This document shows, piece by piece, positions 25,707 to 33,260 of a stretch of DNA of 35,935 bases. Under the pieces are notes generated by a model. It made no database searches. It was not told where the DNA came from and saw nothing but the letters and a program-made list of their open reading frames with translations. Both the position numbers and the translations under genes were made by a program. Numbering within the stretch: the stretch's first letter is position 1; each line of letters starts with the position of its first letter. The DNA is from Candidatus Omnitrophota bacterium (GTDB lineage: Bacteria > Ratteibacteria > UBA8468 > B48-G9 > DTJG01). The stretch is from contig JAMDAS010000008.1 in the NCBI GenBank assembly GCA_023484085.1, positions 1 to 35,935 on the forward strand, written 5' to 3'.

Positions 25707-26951
25707 ATGAAAAAGTATGTTTTGGCAGGTACAAGTGGACGTGGTCTTTATATGTATGCCATTCCAATAAAGGAAAGATTTAGTGATGTGGCTCAGATAG
25801 TTGGGATATTTGATACTAATCCACTGCGGGCTGAAAAAGTTAAAGAAATAGCCGGGCTTGAATGTCCGGCATATACTGATTTTGATAAAATGCTGAAAGA
25901 AACAAAACCGGACGTTTCTATCATTACTACAGTAGACAGATTTCATCATTTTTATATTATCAAGTCATTGGATTCAGGCATGGATGCCATCACTGAAAAG
26001 CCAATGACCATTGATGCGGATAAGTGTAATGCCATACTGGAAACAGAGAAAAGAACAGGGAAAAAAGTAATTGTAACCTTTAATTACAGGTTTACTCCTT
26101 ATGTAACGTATATCAAAGAATTAATCAGTTCCGGTATAATAGGCAGGATATTTAATATACATTTTGAGTGGATGCTGGATACCAAACATGGTGCAGACTA
26201 TTTTCGCAGGTGGCACAGAATCAAAGAAAATTCCGGTGGGCTACTGGTTCATAAAGCAACCCATCATTTTGACATCATAAACTGGTTTTTGGAAGATGAA
26301 CCTGAAATGGTAATGGCATTTGGTGCATTAAGGTTTTATGGCCATACAAGGGAAGAAAGAGGAGAACGTTGTTTAACCTGTCAGTATAAAAAAACCTGTG
26401 AATTCTTTTTTGATTTAAAATCTGATAGTGTTTTAAATAAACTCTATCTTGAAACAGAAAAAGCAGATGGATATTTCCGGGACAGGTGTGTTTTTGCCGA
26501 TGAGATAAACATAGAAGACACAATGAGTCTGAATCTTCGTTATAGAGGAGGAGCGTTTTTAAGTTATTCATTAATTGCACACAGTCCCTATGAAGGATAT
26601 AAAATGTCCATAAATGGAACAAAAGGCAGAATGGAAATTGCAGAGTATCATAGTGGAATAAAAGTTGGAGAGGCATCAAACATTGTTACTATTTATGACC
26701 GCAAAGGCAAATCTGAAGAACGAATAGTCCCTAAAGTAATAAGCGACCATGGTGGTGGAGATGAAAAACTCCAGAAAATGCTTTTTTACAGAAATATTGC
26801 GGACCCGCTTAATCATATGGCAAGTTCATATGATGGGGCTATATCAATTCTTATAGGTGCTGCAGCCAACGTCTCCATAAAAGAAGGCAGGCCTGTATAT
26901 ATTAGAAATCTTGTACCTCTGGATAAATATCGTCCCGAGCGCGTTCACTGA
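25707..26951 (+). CDS. Gfo/Idh/MocA family oxidoreductase
   Basis: This 414-residue NAD(P)-dependent sugar dehydrogenase-like protein has a variant Rossmann start (YVLAGTSGRGLYMYA), PDVSIITTVDRFHHFYIIKSLDSGMDAITEKPM with the conserved EKP lysine (about 101), and the C-terminal fold with GGLLVHKATHHFDIINWFL. The last segment supplies the family's substrate-site residues (histidines about 191-192). An insertion with a Cys cluster, ERCLTCQYKKTCEFFF (about 219-234), is common in one Gfo/Idh subgroup and could bind metal. It lies 21 bases after UroD copy 3 and 17 bases before uxaE. The substrate is not readable; a uronate or its derivative is plausible. Confidence 0.85.
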   Translation: MKKYVLAGTSGRGLYMYAIPIKERFSDVAQIVGIFDTNPLRAEKVKEIAGLECPAYTDFDKMLKETKPDVSIITTVDRFHHFYIIKSLDSGMDAITEKPMTIDADKCNAILETEKRTGKKVIVTFNYRFTPYVTYIKELISSGIIGRIFNIHFEWMLDTKHGADYFRRWHRIKENSGGLLVHKATHHFDIINWFLEDEPEMVMAFGALRFYGHTREERGERCLTCQYKKTCEFFFDLKSDSVLNKLYLETEKADGYFRDRCVFADEINIEDTMSLNLRYRGGAFLSYSLIAHSPYEGYKMSINGTKGRMEIAEYHSGIKVGEASNIVTIYDRKGKSEERIVPKVISDHGGGDEKLQKMLFYRNIADPLNHMASSYDGAISILIGAAANVSIKEGRPVYIRNLVPLDKYRPERVH

Positions 26952-26968
26952 TTTTTATTATCATAACC

Positions 26969-28396
26969 ATGAACCAGTCTCTTGCAGAAGCATTTGGTGA
27001 AATATCTTCTAAATGTCAGATTTATCAGGAATCATTCAGGGAAAGTTCCGGAAGTTTTTTTGCTATTGCCCGGGACAGTCAGGGTAAATACCTGGCTGTA
27101 AAAGGTAAAAATAACAGGCAGTTTGAGGGCAGGGATATAACTGACAGCATTAGATTGTGTCCGTTGAATTCTATAAATGCGGGTCTTATCAGGGAAATTT
27201 TCCATGAACTTATTCCCGTCCCCTGTTCAAAGCCGGTATCTTTTGGTTTTGGGGACCGGCTTGGTATTGCTACACCCGCTCATGTACAGGTGGTCAAAGA
27301 AAGAAACGTCTTTCCAATTTTTGCACAACAGTCAGTCAGGGAAAACAGCCGGACAGGCAGAAATTTTCAGGAAGTGTTTGATGATGCAGTATGGGGATGC
27401 TTTGAAACAGGATATTCAGGTGGATATGGTGCGGATGCTGACCATTTAAAAGAAGTCCAGTCTCTTAAGGAAGCAGCCAATGCAGGCTGGACAATGTTTA
27501 CTATAGACCTTTCTGATTATATTAAAAATCCCGTGCTACTTTCCTCTGATGAAAAAAACACCTATTGGAAAAATATTCCGAATGCTGACAGTCTGTACAC
27601 GACTTTTTTAAACAAAGAATATACCATTGGTAGCAATGTCCACAGGTTTACAGCTCCAGAAACAAGACGGGTTATTCTTACTTTTGTCAATGGATTACGA
27701 TTTGCAACTGATTGTTATTTATCTCTAAAACAGGCAAAGCCACATTTTGATTTTGAGATTTCTATTGATGAAATTTCAATACCAACCACTCCGTTAGACC
27801 ATATTTTTGTAGTGGAATATTTAAGAAAAAATGGAGTTTTTCCAACCAGTCTTGCACCACGATTTCCCGGAGAATTTGAAAAAGCCATTGATTACAAAGG
27901 TGATGTTCATGAATTTGCAGAATCATTTTATGAGCATAATGAAATATGCAGGTTTTTTGGAGGATATAAAATAAGCATCCACTCCGGGAGTGATAAGTTT
28001 GCCGTATATCCATTTATCAGGAAATATGCTGAAGGTTTTCACATCAAAACAGCAGGCACCAGTTGGTTGCAGGCAGTAAAAACCATTGCTGTTACAAATC
28101 CATCCCTTTATCGCAGGATTCATTCTTGTGCAATAGAAAACGTTCAGAAGGACAGGCTTGGATATGTAGTACATCTTGATATCCAAAAAGTCCCTGATAT
28201 TAAAACTATTTCTAACAATGATTTGCCAAAACTTTTTGAACTGCCGGATACCAGGCAGCTTATACACATTACATATGGTTCTATTTTGAAATCCTTGCGA
28301 AAGGAAATATATGATACGCTTTTTCTGTTTGAAAAGGAACACTATCACCAAGTTTCAGAACACCTATCCAAACACCTTGACCTTCTTGGTGTTTGA
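26969..28396 (+). CDS. uxaE: Tagaturonate epimerase family protein (UxaE)
   Basis: This 475-residue protein matches the UxaE family first described in Thermotoga, which converts D-tagaturonate to D-fructuronate and so joins galacturonate to glucuronate catabolism. Supporting stretches are SFGFGDRLGIATPAHVQVV (about 90-108), GYSGGYGADADHLKE (about 151-165), FDFEISIDEISIPTTPLDHIFVVEYL (about 254-280), SLAPRFPGEFEKAIDYKGD (about 290-309), YKISIHSGSDKF (about 332-343) and FHIKTAGTSWLQA. The conserved His and Asp residues in these blocks suit a metal-dependent epimerase. The ATG has no obvious ribosome-binding site and is probably coupled to the oxidoreductase gene 17 bases upstream. The product feeds the SDR mannonate oxidoreductase at 32417. 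Confidence 0.88.
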   Translation: MNQSLAEAFGEISSKCQIYQESFRESSGSFFAIARDSQGKYLAVKGKNNRQFEGRDITDSIRLCPLNSINAGLIREIFHELIPVPCSKPVSFGFGDRLGIATPAHVQVVKERNVFPIFAQQSVRENSRTGRNFQEVFDDAVWGCFETGYSGGYGADADHLKEVQSLKEAANAGWTMFTIDLSDYIKNPVLLSSDEKNTYWKNIPNADSLYTTFLNKEYTIGSNVHRFTAPETRRVILTFVNGLRFATDCYLSLKQAKPHFDFEISIDEISIPTTPLDHIFVVEYLRKNGVFPTSLAPRFPGEFEKAIDYKGDVHEFAESFYEHNEICRFFGGYKISIHSGSDKFAVYPFIRKYAEGFHIKTAGTSWLQAVKTIAVTNPSLYRRIHSCAIENVQKDRLGYVVHLDIQKVPDIKTISNNDLPKLFELPDTRQLIHITYGSILKSLRKEIYDTLFLFEKEHYHQVSEHLSKHLDLLGV

Positions 28397-28435
28397 GATA
28401 TAATTTAGTCATAGATTTACAGGGAGGATTGACAA

Positions 28436-29470
28436 ATGGGTAAAAGAAATTTTTCCATGCAGGCATACTGGGAAAAAATGGCAGAAGATTGGCAGCCTTT
28501 ATTAAAATTTAAGGGAACTTCACAAAAAGACTGGGAGAAATGGCATCAGCAGGCATATGCAAAATTTGTAGAGTTATTGGGCCCCTTTCCTGAAAAAGTT
28601 TCTCTGGATACAGAAATTGAATCTTCAGTGGAAGATGGGGAATTAATCAGGGAAAGGGTGGTATTTAATTCTGAGGAATTTATGAGTGTGCCATGTCAGG
28701 TTTTAAGACCAAAGAATATGAAGAAAGACAAGTCTAATCCTGCCATATTATGCAGTCATGGTCATGGTCCTTTTGGGAAAGATGCGGTGGCAGGTGTCCG
28801 TTCCAGCAAAGAACATATTAATTCAATAGCAGAGGCAAATTATAATTATGGAGAGCAAATGGCAAAGGCAGGTTTTTTGACAATATCTCCGGATTTAAGG
28901 GTTTTTGGAGAAAGAAGAGACGGAATGGACCCTTTTCCAGGCAGAGACCCATGTAATGTAAATTTTATCAAGGGGGCGCTGTTTGGAATTTATACATTAA
29001 CCTTAAATATCTGGGATATGAAATGCTGTATAGATTATCTTGAAACAAGGGATGAGGTTGACTCTGGTAGAATAGGTATGATGGGTGTAAGCCAGGGAGG
29101 GACAATGACGACGTTTACGTCTGCCTATGATAAAAGGATTAAAGCCGCAGATATTATTGCCTATGTTAATCCCTGGCCTGAATTTGCAATAAAAAGAAGT
29201 AATTTTTGCGGTTCCCAGATAGTCCCTGGTATCTACAGATATTTTGACACTGACGACATTGCCGGTTTGATAGCACCAAGGCCATTACTTCTTGAGATGG
29301 GGATTTATGACAACTGTTTTTTTATTCATGATATGTTAAAAGGATATGAAGGTGTGAAAAAAATATACAAAGCAGCGGGTGTGGAGGATAAACTGTGGGC
29401 AGATATTCATTCCGGTCCGCACGCCTTTGCCGCTAACAAGGCATTTGCTTTTTTTAAACAATATTTATAA
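28436..29470 (+). CDS. Alpha/beta-hydrolase, acetyl-xylan-esterase / dienelactone-hydrolase-like
   Basis: This 344-residue cytoplasmic-type esterase has PAILCSHGHGPFGKD (oxyanion region), GRIGMMGVSQGGTMTTF with nucleophile Ser219, LLEMGIYDNCFFIHD for the acid, and DIHSGPHAFAANKAFAFFKQYL with the catalytic His near 325. The alpha/beta-hydrolase call is firm. Removal of acetyl or other ester groups from sugars is inferred from its place after uxaE and in a polysaccharide locus. GGGAGG lies upstream of the ATG. Confidence 0.82.
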   Translation: MGKRNFSMQAYWEKMAEDWQPLLKFKGTSQKDWEKWHQQAYAKFVELLGPFPEKVSLDTEIESSVEDGELIRERVVFNSEEFMSVPCQVLRPKNMKKDKSNPAILCSHGHGPFGKDAVAGVRSSKEHINSIAEANYNYGEQMAKAGFLTISPDLRVFGERRDGMDPFPGRDPCNVNFIKGALFGIYTLTLNIWDMKCCIDYLETRDEVDSGRIGMMGVSQGGTMTTFTSAYDKRIKAADIIAYVNPWPEFAIKRSNFCGSQIVPGIYRYFDTDDIAGLIAPRPLLLEMGIYDNCFFIHDMLKGYEGVKKIYKAAGVEDKLWADIHSGPHAFAANKAFAFFKQYL

Positions 29471-29510
29471 TAAGTTCTGGATTGCTCTTCTCATCTTTGT
29501 AAATTCACCA

Positions 29511-29591
29511 CGACGCCTGTTTTTACCAAACAGGCAGTCGCTCTCCAAAGAAGGCGGAGAGTATGCACAGGTAGTGCCTGTTCTGTGCATA
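29511..29591 (+). other. Three directly abutting hairpins before the nagB-like gene (leader RNA or structured repeat)
   Basis: Hairpin 1 (29511-29540): CGAC+GCCTGTTT pairs with AAACAGGC+GTCG through one bulged A, a 12-bp stem. Hairpin 2 (29541-29561): CTCTCC-N9-GGAGAG. Hairpin 3 (29562-29591): TATGCACAG-N12-CTGTGCATA. No base separates them. TGCCTGTT in the loop of hairpin 3 (29575-29582) is also perfectly complementary to AACAGGCA (29529-29536) of hairpin 1, so two mutually exclusive folds exist. There is no U-run, so it is not a simple terminator. Confidence 0.6.
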
Positions 29592-29613
29592 ATAAAGATT
29601 CAAAGACAATCCA

Positions 29614-29660
29614 AACTTATTTCTCATTTTGTACAAAGATTTCTTATGCCGGAATTTCAG
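29614..29660 (+). promoter_or_regulatory. Regulatory blocks shared with the 15825-15879 upstream region
   Basis: AACTTATTTC (29614), ATTTCTTAT (29639) and CGGAATTTCAG (29650-29660) occur in the same order as at 15825, 15858 and 15869. The last block ends about 23 bases before the nagB-like ATG and lies just upstream of its ribosome-binding site, so it could act at the DNA or the RNA level. Confidence 0.45.
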
Positions 29661-29683
29661 AAAAATTTTAACAGGAGGAAGAT

Positions 29684-30418
29684 ATGGGGATAATTATATG
29701 CAAAGATAAAAATGAGTTGGGGGAAAAGGCATCAAAACAGGGGGCATCTGCCATAAGAGATGCTATTACAAAAAATGGAAAGGCAAATATTATTGTGGCA
29801 ACAGGAGCATCACAATTTGAAATGCTGGGTAATCTTGTAAAAGAAGACATTCAATGGAATAAGGTTACGGCATTTCACCTGGATGAATACGTAGGGATTC
29901 CTATTACCCATCCTGCATCTTTCAGGCTTTATCTATGGAAACGGTTTGTAAGTAATCTGCCATTTCCTCTGCAGGGTTTTTATTATATAAATGCTGAACA
30001 TAATCCCGGACAGGAATGTAAAAAATTAAATGAAATTATTGTTAATTATCCCATTGACGTTGCATTTATAGGGATTGGAGAAAACGGGCATCTCGCTTTT
30101 AATGACCCGCCATGCAACATGGAAACAGAGGAACCATATATAATAGTAACACTGGATGAAGCATGCAGAAAACAGCAGTTGGGGGAGGGGTGGTTTAAAA
30201 CCTTTGAAGACGTTCCGAAGCAGGCGGTTTCCATGAGCATGAAACACATTCTGAAAAGTAAAAAAATAATATGCAGCGTACCTGATAAGAGAAAGGCAAA
30301 GGCCGTGAGAGATGCTTTTAATGGTCCTGTATCCGTTAATGTGCCTGCTTCTTTTCTTCAAACCCATGATAATGCGGATATTTATTTAGATACAGATTCT
30401 GCGTCTTTATTAAAATGA
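29684..30418 (+). CDS. nagB: Glucosamine-6-phosphate deaminase family protein (NagB-like)
   Basis: This 244-residue member of the NagB/RpiA/6-phosphogluconolactonase sugar-isomerase family has IIVATGASQFEMLGNL (phosphate loop, about 36-51), VTAFHLDEYVGI (catalytic Asp/Glu, about 65) and VAFIGIGENGHLAFNDPPC (about 125-143). It should turn glucosamine-6-phosphate into fructose-6-phosphate and ammonia. Relative to E. coli NagB the active-site NDGHIAFNEP reads ENGHLAFNDP. Asn at the first position is common in NagB of other bacteria, while Asp for the last Glu is less usual, so a related sugar phosphate is possible. AGGAGG lies 7 bases before the ATG. It is separated from the esterase gene by a structured leader and converges with LacI regulator 2. 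Confidence 0.8.
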   Translation: MGIIICKDKNELGEKASKQGASAIRDAITKNGKANIIVATGASQFEMLGNLVKEDIQWNKVTAFHLDEYVGIPITHPASFRLYLWKRFVSNLPFPLQGFYYINAEHNPGQECKKLNEIIVNYPIDVAFIGIGENGHLAFNDPPCNMETEEPYIIVTLDEACRKQQLGEGWFKTFEDVPKQAVSMSMKHILKSKKIICSVPDKRKAKAVRDAFNGPVSVNVPASFLQTHDNADIYLDTDSASLLK

Positions 30419-30427
30419 CGCTAATAC

Positions 30428-31459
30428 TCACAATCTGACATTGACGGAATTTCTGATTACCAATTCTGGGTTGAAAAAAACAGTTTTTAATTTTTTTCGT
30501 CTGCCTTCTATCTTATCCAGTAGAAAATTCAGAGCGGTTTTACTTATTTTTTCAGAGGGATGTCCGACTGTAGTAATTCCCAGTGAAAAATATTCAACAA
30601 ATTCACTGTCATCAAACCCTATGATAGAAATATCCCCTGGAATTTTTATGTTTTTTTCTTTAGCCGCTTTAATAAGTAAAAAAGCAATTCTGTCATTACT
30701 GGCAAATATACTATCAATGTCTTTTTCTTTCTCACTTATAAATTTAATACACTCTGTGTATATTTCTTCTTTTGCATCTTCCTGGTGAAAAAACGTGCTG
30801 GTTATGTTTTTATTGAGTGTTAATCCATATTTTTTTAGTGCATTCTGGTAGCCTATAAACCTTTCCCTGATAGAAAAATATTCAATTGACCCTCCAAAAA
30901 AACCTATCTTTTTATGTCCTGTTTTAATCAGATATTCTGTAGCAATGTATCCGCCTTTTTGATAATCAGGGGAAACAACGTCTATGTTTAAACCCTCTAT
31001 TTTTGTGAGAGAAACGATGGGAAACGATTCTGTCAACAACCTTCTTAAAAAATTATTTTCTCCATTTAACCCCGTAGGAATAATAATAATTCCATCAACC
31101 TGGCGGCTATAAAGTTCTTTTAGAATCGCTTCTTCTTTTTCCCTGTCCCCATATGAATATCCAATTAAAAGACGATAACCTTTTTTCCACGATGTTTTAT
31201 CTATTATTGCAATATCCAGCACAGCAGTATCTATAGTCGGGAATGGCGCGACAAAACCTATGGTATTGGTTTTCTGTTTTTTCAGACTCCTTGCAATAAG
31301 ATTGGGGGTATATCCCACCTTTTGAATGAAGTCCAATACTTTTTGTTTGGTTTTTTTGCTGGCAAAACACGTTGGTTTGTTATTTATAATCGCCGAGATT
31401 GTAGAAGGTGACAGGTTTAATTTTTTTGCAATCTCCTTTAACGTTAATCTATTTTGCAT
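30428..31459 (-). CDS. LacI-family transcriptional regulator 2
   Basis: This 343-residue protein has a LacI helix-turn-helix (LTLKEIAKKLNLSPSTISAIINNK, about 5-28), the hinge TPNLIARSLKKQKTNTIGFVAP, and the effector domain (about 60-343) with VDGIIIIPTG, LIKTGHKKIGFFGG, DSIFASNDRIAFLLIKAA and IIGFDDSEFVEYFSLGITTVGHP. It belongs to the same subgroup as regulator 1 (shared SLKKQKTN hinge). GAAGGAG precedes the ATG. It is divergent from the iolB-SDR-gnd operon. A single AACGAT at its own promoter makes it a candidate to bind the AACGAT direct repeats elsewhere in the locus; that link is inferred. Confidence 0.88.
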   Translation of the reverse strand: MQNRLTLKEIAKKLNLSPSTISAIINNKPTCFASKKTKQKVLDFIQKVGYTPNLIARSLKKQKTNTIGFVAPFPTIDTAVLDIAIIDKTSWKKGYRLLIGYSYGDREKEEAILKELYSRQVDGIIIIPTGLNGENNFLRRLLTESFPIVSLTKIEGLNIDVVSPDYQKGGYIATEYLIKTGHKKIGFFGGSIEYFSIRERFIGYQNALKKYGLTLNKNITSTFFHQEDAKEEIYTECIKFISEKEKDIDSIFASNDRIAFLLIKAAKEKNIKIPGDISIIGFDDSEFVEYFSLGITTVGHPSEKISKTALNFLLDKIEGRRKKLKTVFFNPELVIRNSVNVRL

Positions 31460-31489
31460 TGTTTTATTTTTTCTCCTTCATATATATGT

Positions 31490-31530
31490 ATCGTTTGTTA
31501 TATTATCCTTCATTTTTATTTTTATGTCAA
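31490..31530 (-). promoter_or_regulatory. Promoter of LacI regulator 2 with AACGAT half-site
   Basis: On the minus strand TTGACA (31525-31530), a 17-base spacer and GATAAT (31502-31507) form a strong promoter. Just downstream, TAACAAACGATACATA contains one AACGAT. A site at the start point suits autorepression. Confidence 0.6.
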
Positions 31531-31532
31531 AT

Positions 31533-31561
31533 TTGTCAGATTTTATTTTTTATATTAATAT
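31533..31561 (+). promoter_or_regulatory. Promoter of the iolB-SDR-gnd operon
   Basis: TTGTCA (31533-31538), a 17-base spacer and TAATAT (31556-31561) point rightward. Its -35 element lies only two bases from that of the divergent LacI promoter, so both cannot easily be occupied at once. Confidence 0.55.
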
Positions 31562-31609
31562 ATACGGATAATTTCACTAAAAATAATATCTAAGGGCGAA
31601 AGGATAAAA

Positions 31610-32401
31610 ATGGCGGACCATTTTAAAGTTTTTTCTTACGAGGGATTTCACAAAAAGATTATATCTCCTGCTAATTCTGACCTTAGGTATATTTCTTTCA
31701 GTTATGGTTGGGCCTCCTCATTATTAAAATTTAAAGATAATACCGGAAAAGAGGAATGGCTGTTTGTTATACTGAAAGGAAGGGCGGAATTCTCTGTCTC
31801 TTCAAAAAAATTCGGTGTGCTGGAAAGAAAAAGTGTATTTGATGATGGACCTTCATCAGTTTATATTCCGCCTCAAACAGATTTTGAATTCAGCATGGAT
31901 AAAAACAGTGAAATCCTTGCAGTATCAGCTTACGTATCAGGTGATTTTTCACCATATCTCATTACACAGGACAAAATCAGGAAAAAAAGGGTGGGAAAAG
32001 AGAATTACTTCAGAACTGTAACAGATATATTATATGAAGAATTACCTGCCGGCAGGCTTATAGCAGGGGAAACAATAAATGATGAAGGGAACTGGTCAAG
32101 TTTTCCCCCTCATAAACATGACCGGGATAATCCTCCGGAAGAGGTAAAGCTTGAAGAGCTCTATTTCTTTAAAATAAATCCTGAAAAAACAGGTTTTGGA
32201 GTCCTCAATGTTTATGATAAAAACAAAGAAAATCTGTTTTTATTGAAAAACAATGAGGCGGTTACGATTCCTGGAGGGTATCATCCTGTTGGAGTTATAC
32301 CAGGGCATAAAATATATTATTTCTGGGTATTGGCAGGGGAAATTGAAGGTAAAAGAACAATGAAACCAAATACACATTCAGATTTTAAACATCTTCTTTA
32401 A
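31610..32401 (+). CDS. iolB: 5-deoxy-glucuronate isomerase / KduI-IolB family protein
   Basis: This 263-residue bicupin has the IolB signatures RLIAGETINDEGNWSSFPPHKHD (about 144-166, with metal-binding His), LEELYFFKINPEKTGFGVLNVYD, and VTIPGGYHPVGVIPGHKIYYFWVLAGE. IolB converts 5-deoxy-glucuronate to 5-dehydro-2-deoxygluconate in inositol breakdown; the related KduI acts on 5-keto-4-deoxyuronate. No other inositol gene is visible. The next genes are mannonate oxidoreductase and gnd, so action on a uronate in place of UxaC is a reasonable alternative. AAAGGA lies before the ATG. It is the first gene of the operon divergent from LacI regulator 2. Confidence 0.83.
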   Translation: MADHFKVFSYEGFHKKIISPANSDLRYISFSYGWASSLLKFKDNTGKEEWLFVILKGRAEFSVSSKKFGVLERKSVFDDGPSSVYIPPQTDFEFSMDKNSEILAVSAYVSGDFSPYLITQDKIRKKRVGKENYFRTVTDILYEELPAGRLIAGETINDEGNWSSFPPHKHDRDNPPEEVKLEELYFFKINPEKTGFGVLNVYDKNKENLFLLKNNEAVTIPGGYHPVGVIPGHKIYYFWVLAGEIEGKRTMKPNTHSDFKHLL

Positions 32402-32416
32402 TTATAGGAGAGATAA

Positions 32417-33244
32417 ATGGCTGATTTTTTGGAAGATAATTTTTCACTGAAGGATAAAACAGCGGTTATAACCGGTGGTGCCGGGTCCATTGGATTTTCA
32501 ATTGCAAAAGGTCTTGGAAAGGCAGGAGCAAAAATTGCCATCGTCAGTTTAAGAAATTATGCTCAGGCTGCAAAAAATCTGATTTCTGAAGGAATTGAAG
32601 CAAAAGGATACCAGGCGAACGTTCTGGAAAAAGAGGAAATCATAAAATGCAGTGAAAAAATATTAACGGATTTTAAAAGCATTTCAATACTTGTAAATTG
32701 TGCGGGAGGAAATTTGGAAGAAGCAACAACGTCCCCTGAACTTTCTTTTTTTGATTTACCTTTTAACAGTCTTGAAAAGGTTGTTACGCTAAATCTTTTT
32801 GGTGGTGCAATTCTTCCTTCGCAGGTATTTGGCAGATACATGATAAAAAACAAGGATGGCGGTTCAATTATTAATATTTCTTCAATGAATGCTTTCAGAC
32901 CCCTGACAAGGATACCCGGTTATTCCGCAGCAAAGGCGGCAGTCAGTAATTTTACCCAATGGCTTGCAGTCCACTTTGCACAGGAATATAATAAAAACAT
33001 CAGAGTAAATGCCATTGCGCCGGGGTTTTTTCTTACACGGCAGAATAAGTATCTTTTACTGGATGAAAAAGAAAATCTTACAGAGAGAGGGCACACAATT
33101 ATCAGCCATACGCCTATGGGAAGGTTTGGAGAGCCTGACGATATACCCGGTATATGTGTTTTTCTTTCATCGGATTCTTCAAGGTTTATTACGGGAACAG
33201 TAATTCCTATAGATGGTGGATTTAGCGCATTTTCAGGAGTATAA
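32417..33244 (+). CDS. SDR-family D-mannonate oxidoreductase (fructuronate reductase)
   Basis: This 275-residue short-chain dehydrogenase has VITGGAGSIGFSIAKGLGKAG (cofactor loop, about 18-38), NCAGG (about 94-98), INISSMNAF, the catalytic Tyr169-x-x-x-Lys173 in YSAAK, and IRVNAIAPGFF. The C-terminal stretch HTPMGRFGEPDDIPG...ITGTVIPIDGGFSAFSGV is characteristic of SDR-type D-mannonate oxidoreductases. These reduce D-fructuronate to D-mannonate, the step after UxaE. It lies 15 bases after iolB and is preceded by AGGAGA. This SDR type is non-homologous to the long-chain UxuB of E. coli. Confidence 0.85.
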   Translation: MADFLEDNFSLKDKTAVITGGAGSIGFSIAKGLGKAGAKIAIVSLRNYAQAAKNLISEGIEAKGYQANVLEKEEIIKCSEKILTDFKSISILVNCAGGNLEEATTSPELSFFDLPFNSLEKVVTLNLFGGAILPSQVFGRYMIKNKDGGSIINISSMNAFRPLTRIPGYSAAKAAVSNFTQWLAVHFAQEYNKNIRVNAIAPGFFLTRQNKYLLLDEKENLTERGHTIISHTPMGRFGEPDDIPGICVFLSSDSSRFITGTVIPIDGGFSAFSGV

Positions 33245-33260
33245 ATGGAGAAAAAATAAA

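Noticed and set aside
30419-30427. Bidirectional terminator between the convergent nagB-like and LacI genes
   Set aside because: The gap is only 9 bases and no stem-loop with a U-run is visible around it.
33213-33260. gnd start at 33213
   Set aside because: It overlaps the SDR gene. ATG 33261 has GGAG upstream and matches the 6-phosphogluconate dehydrogenase N-terminus.
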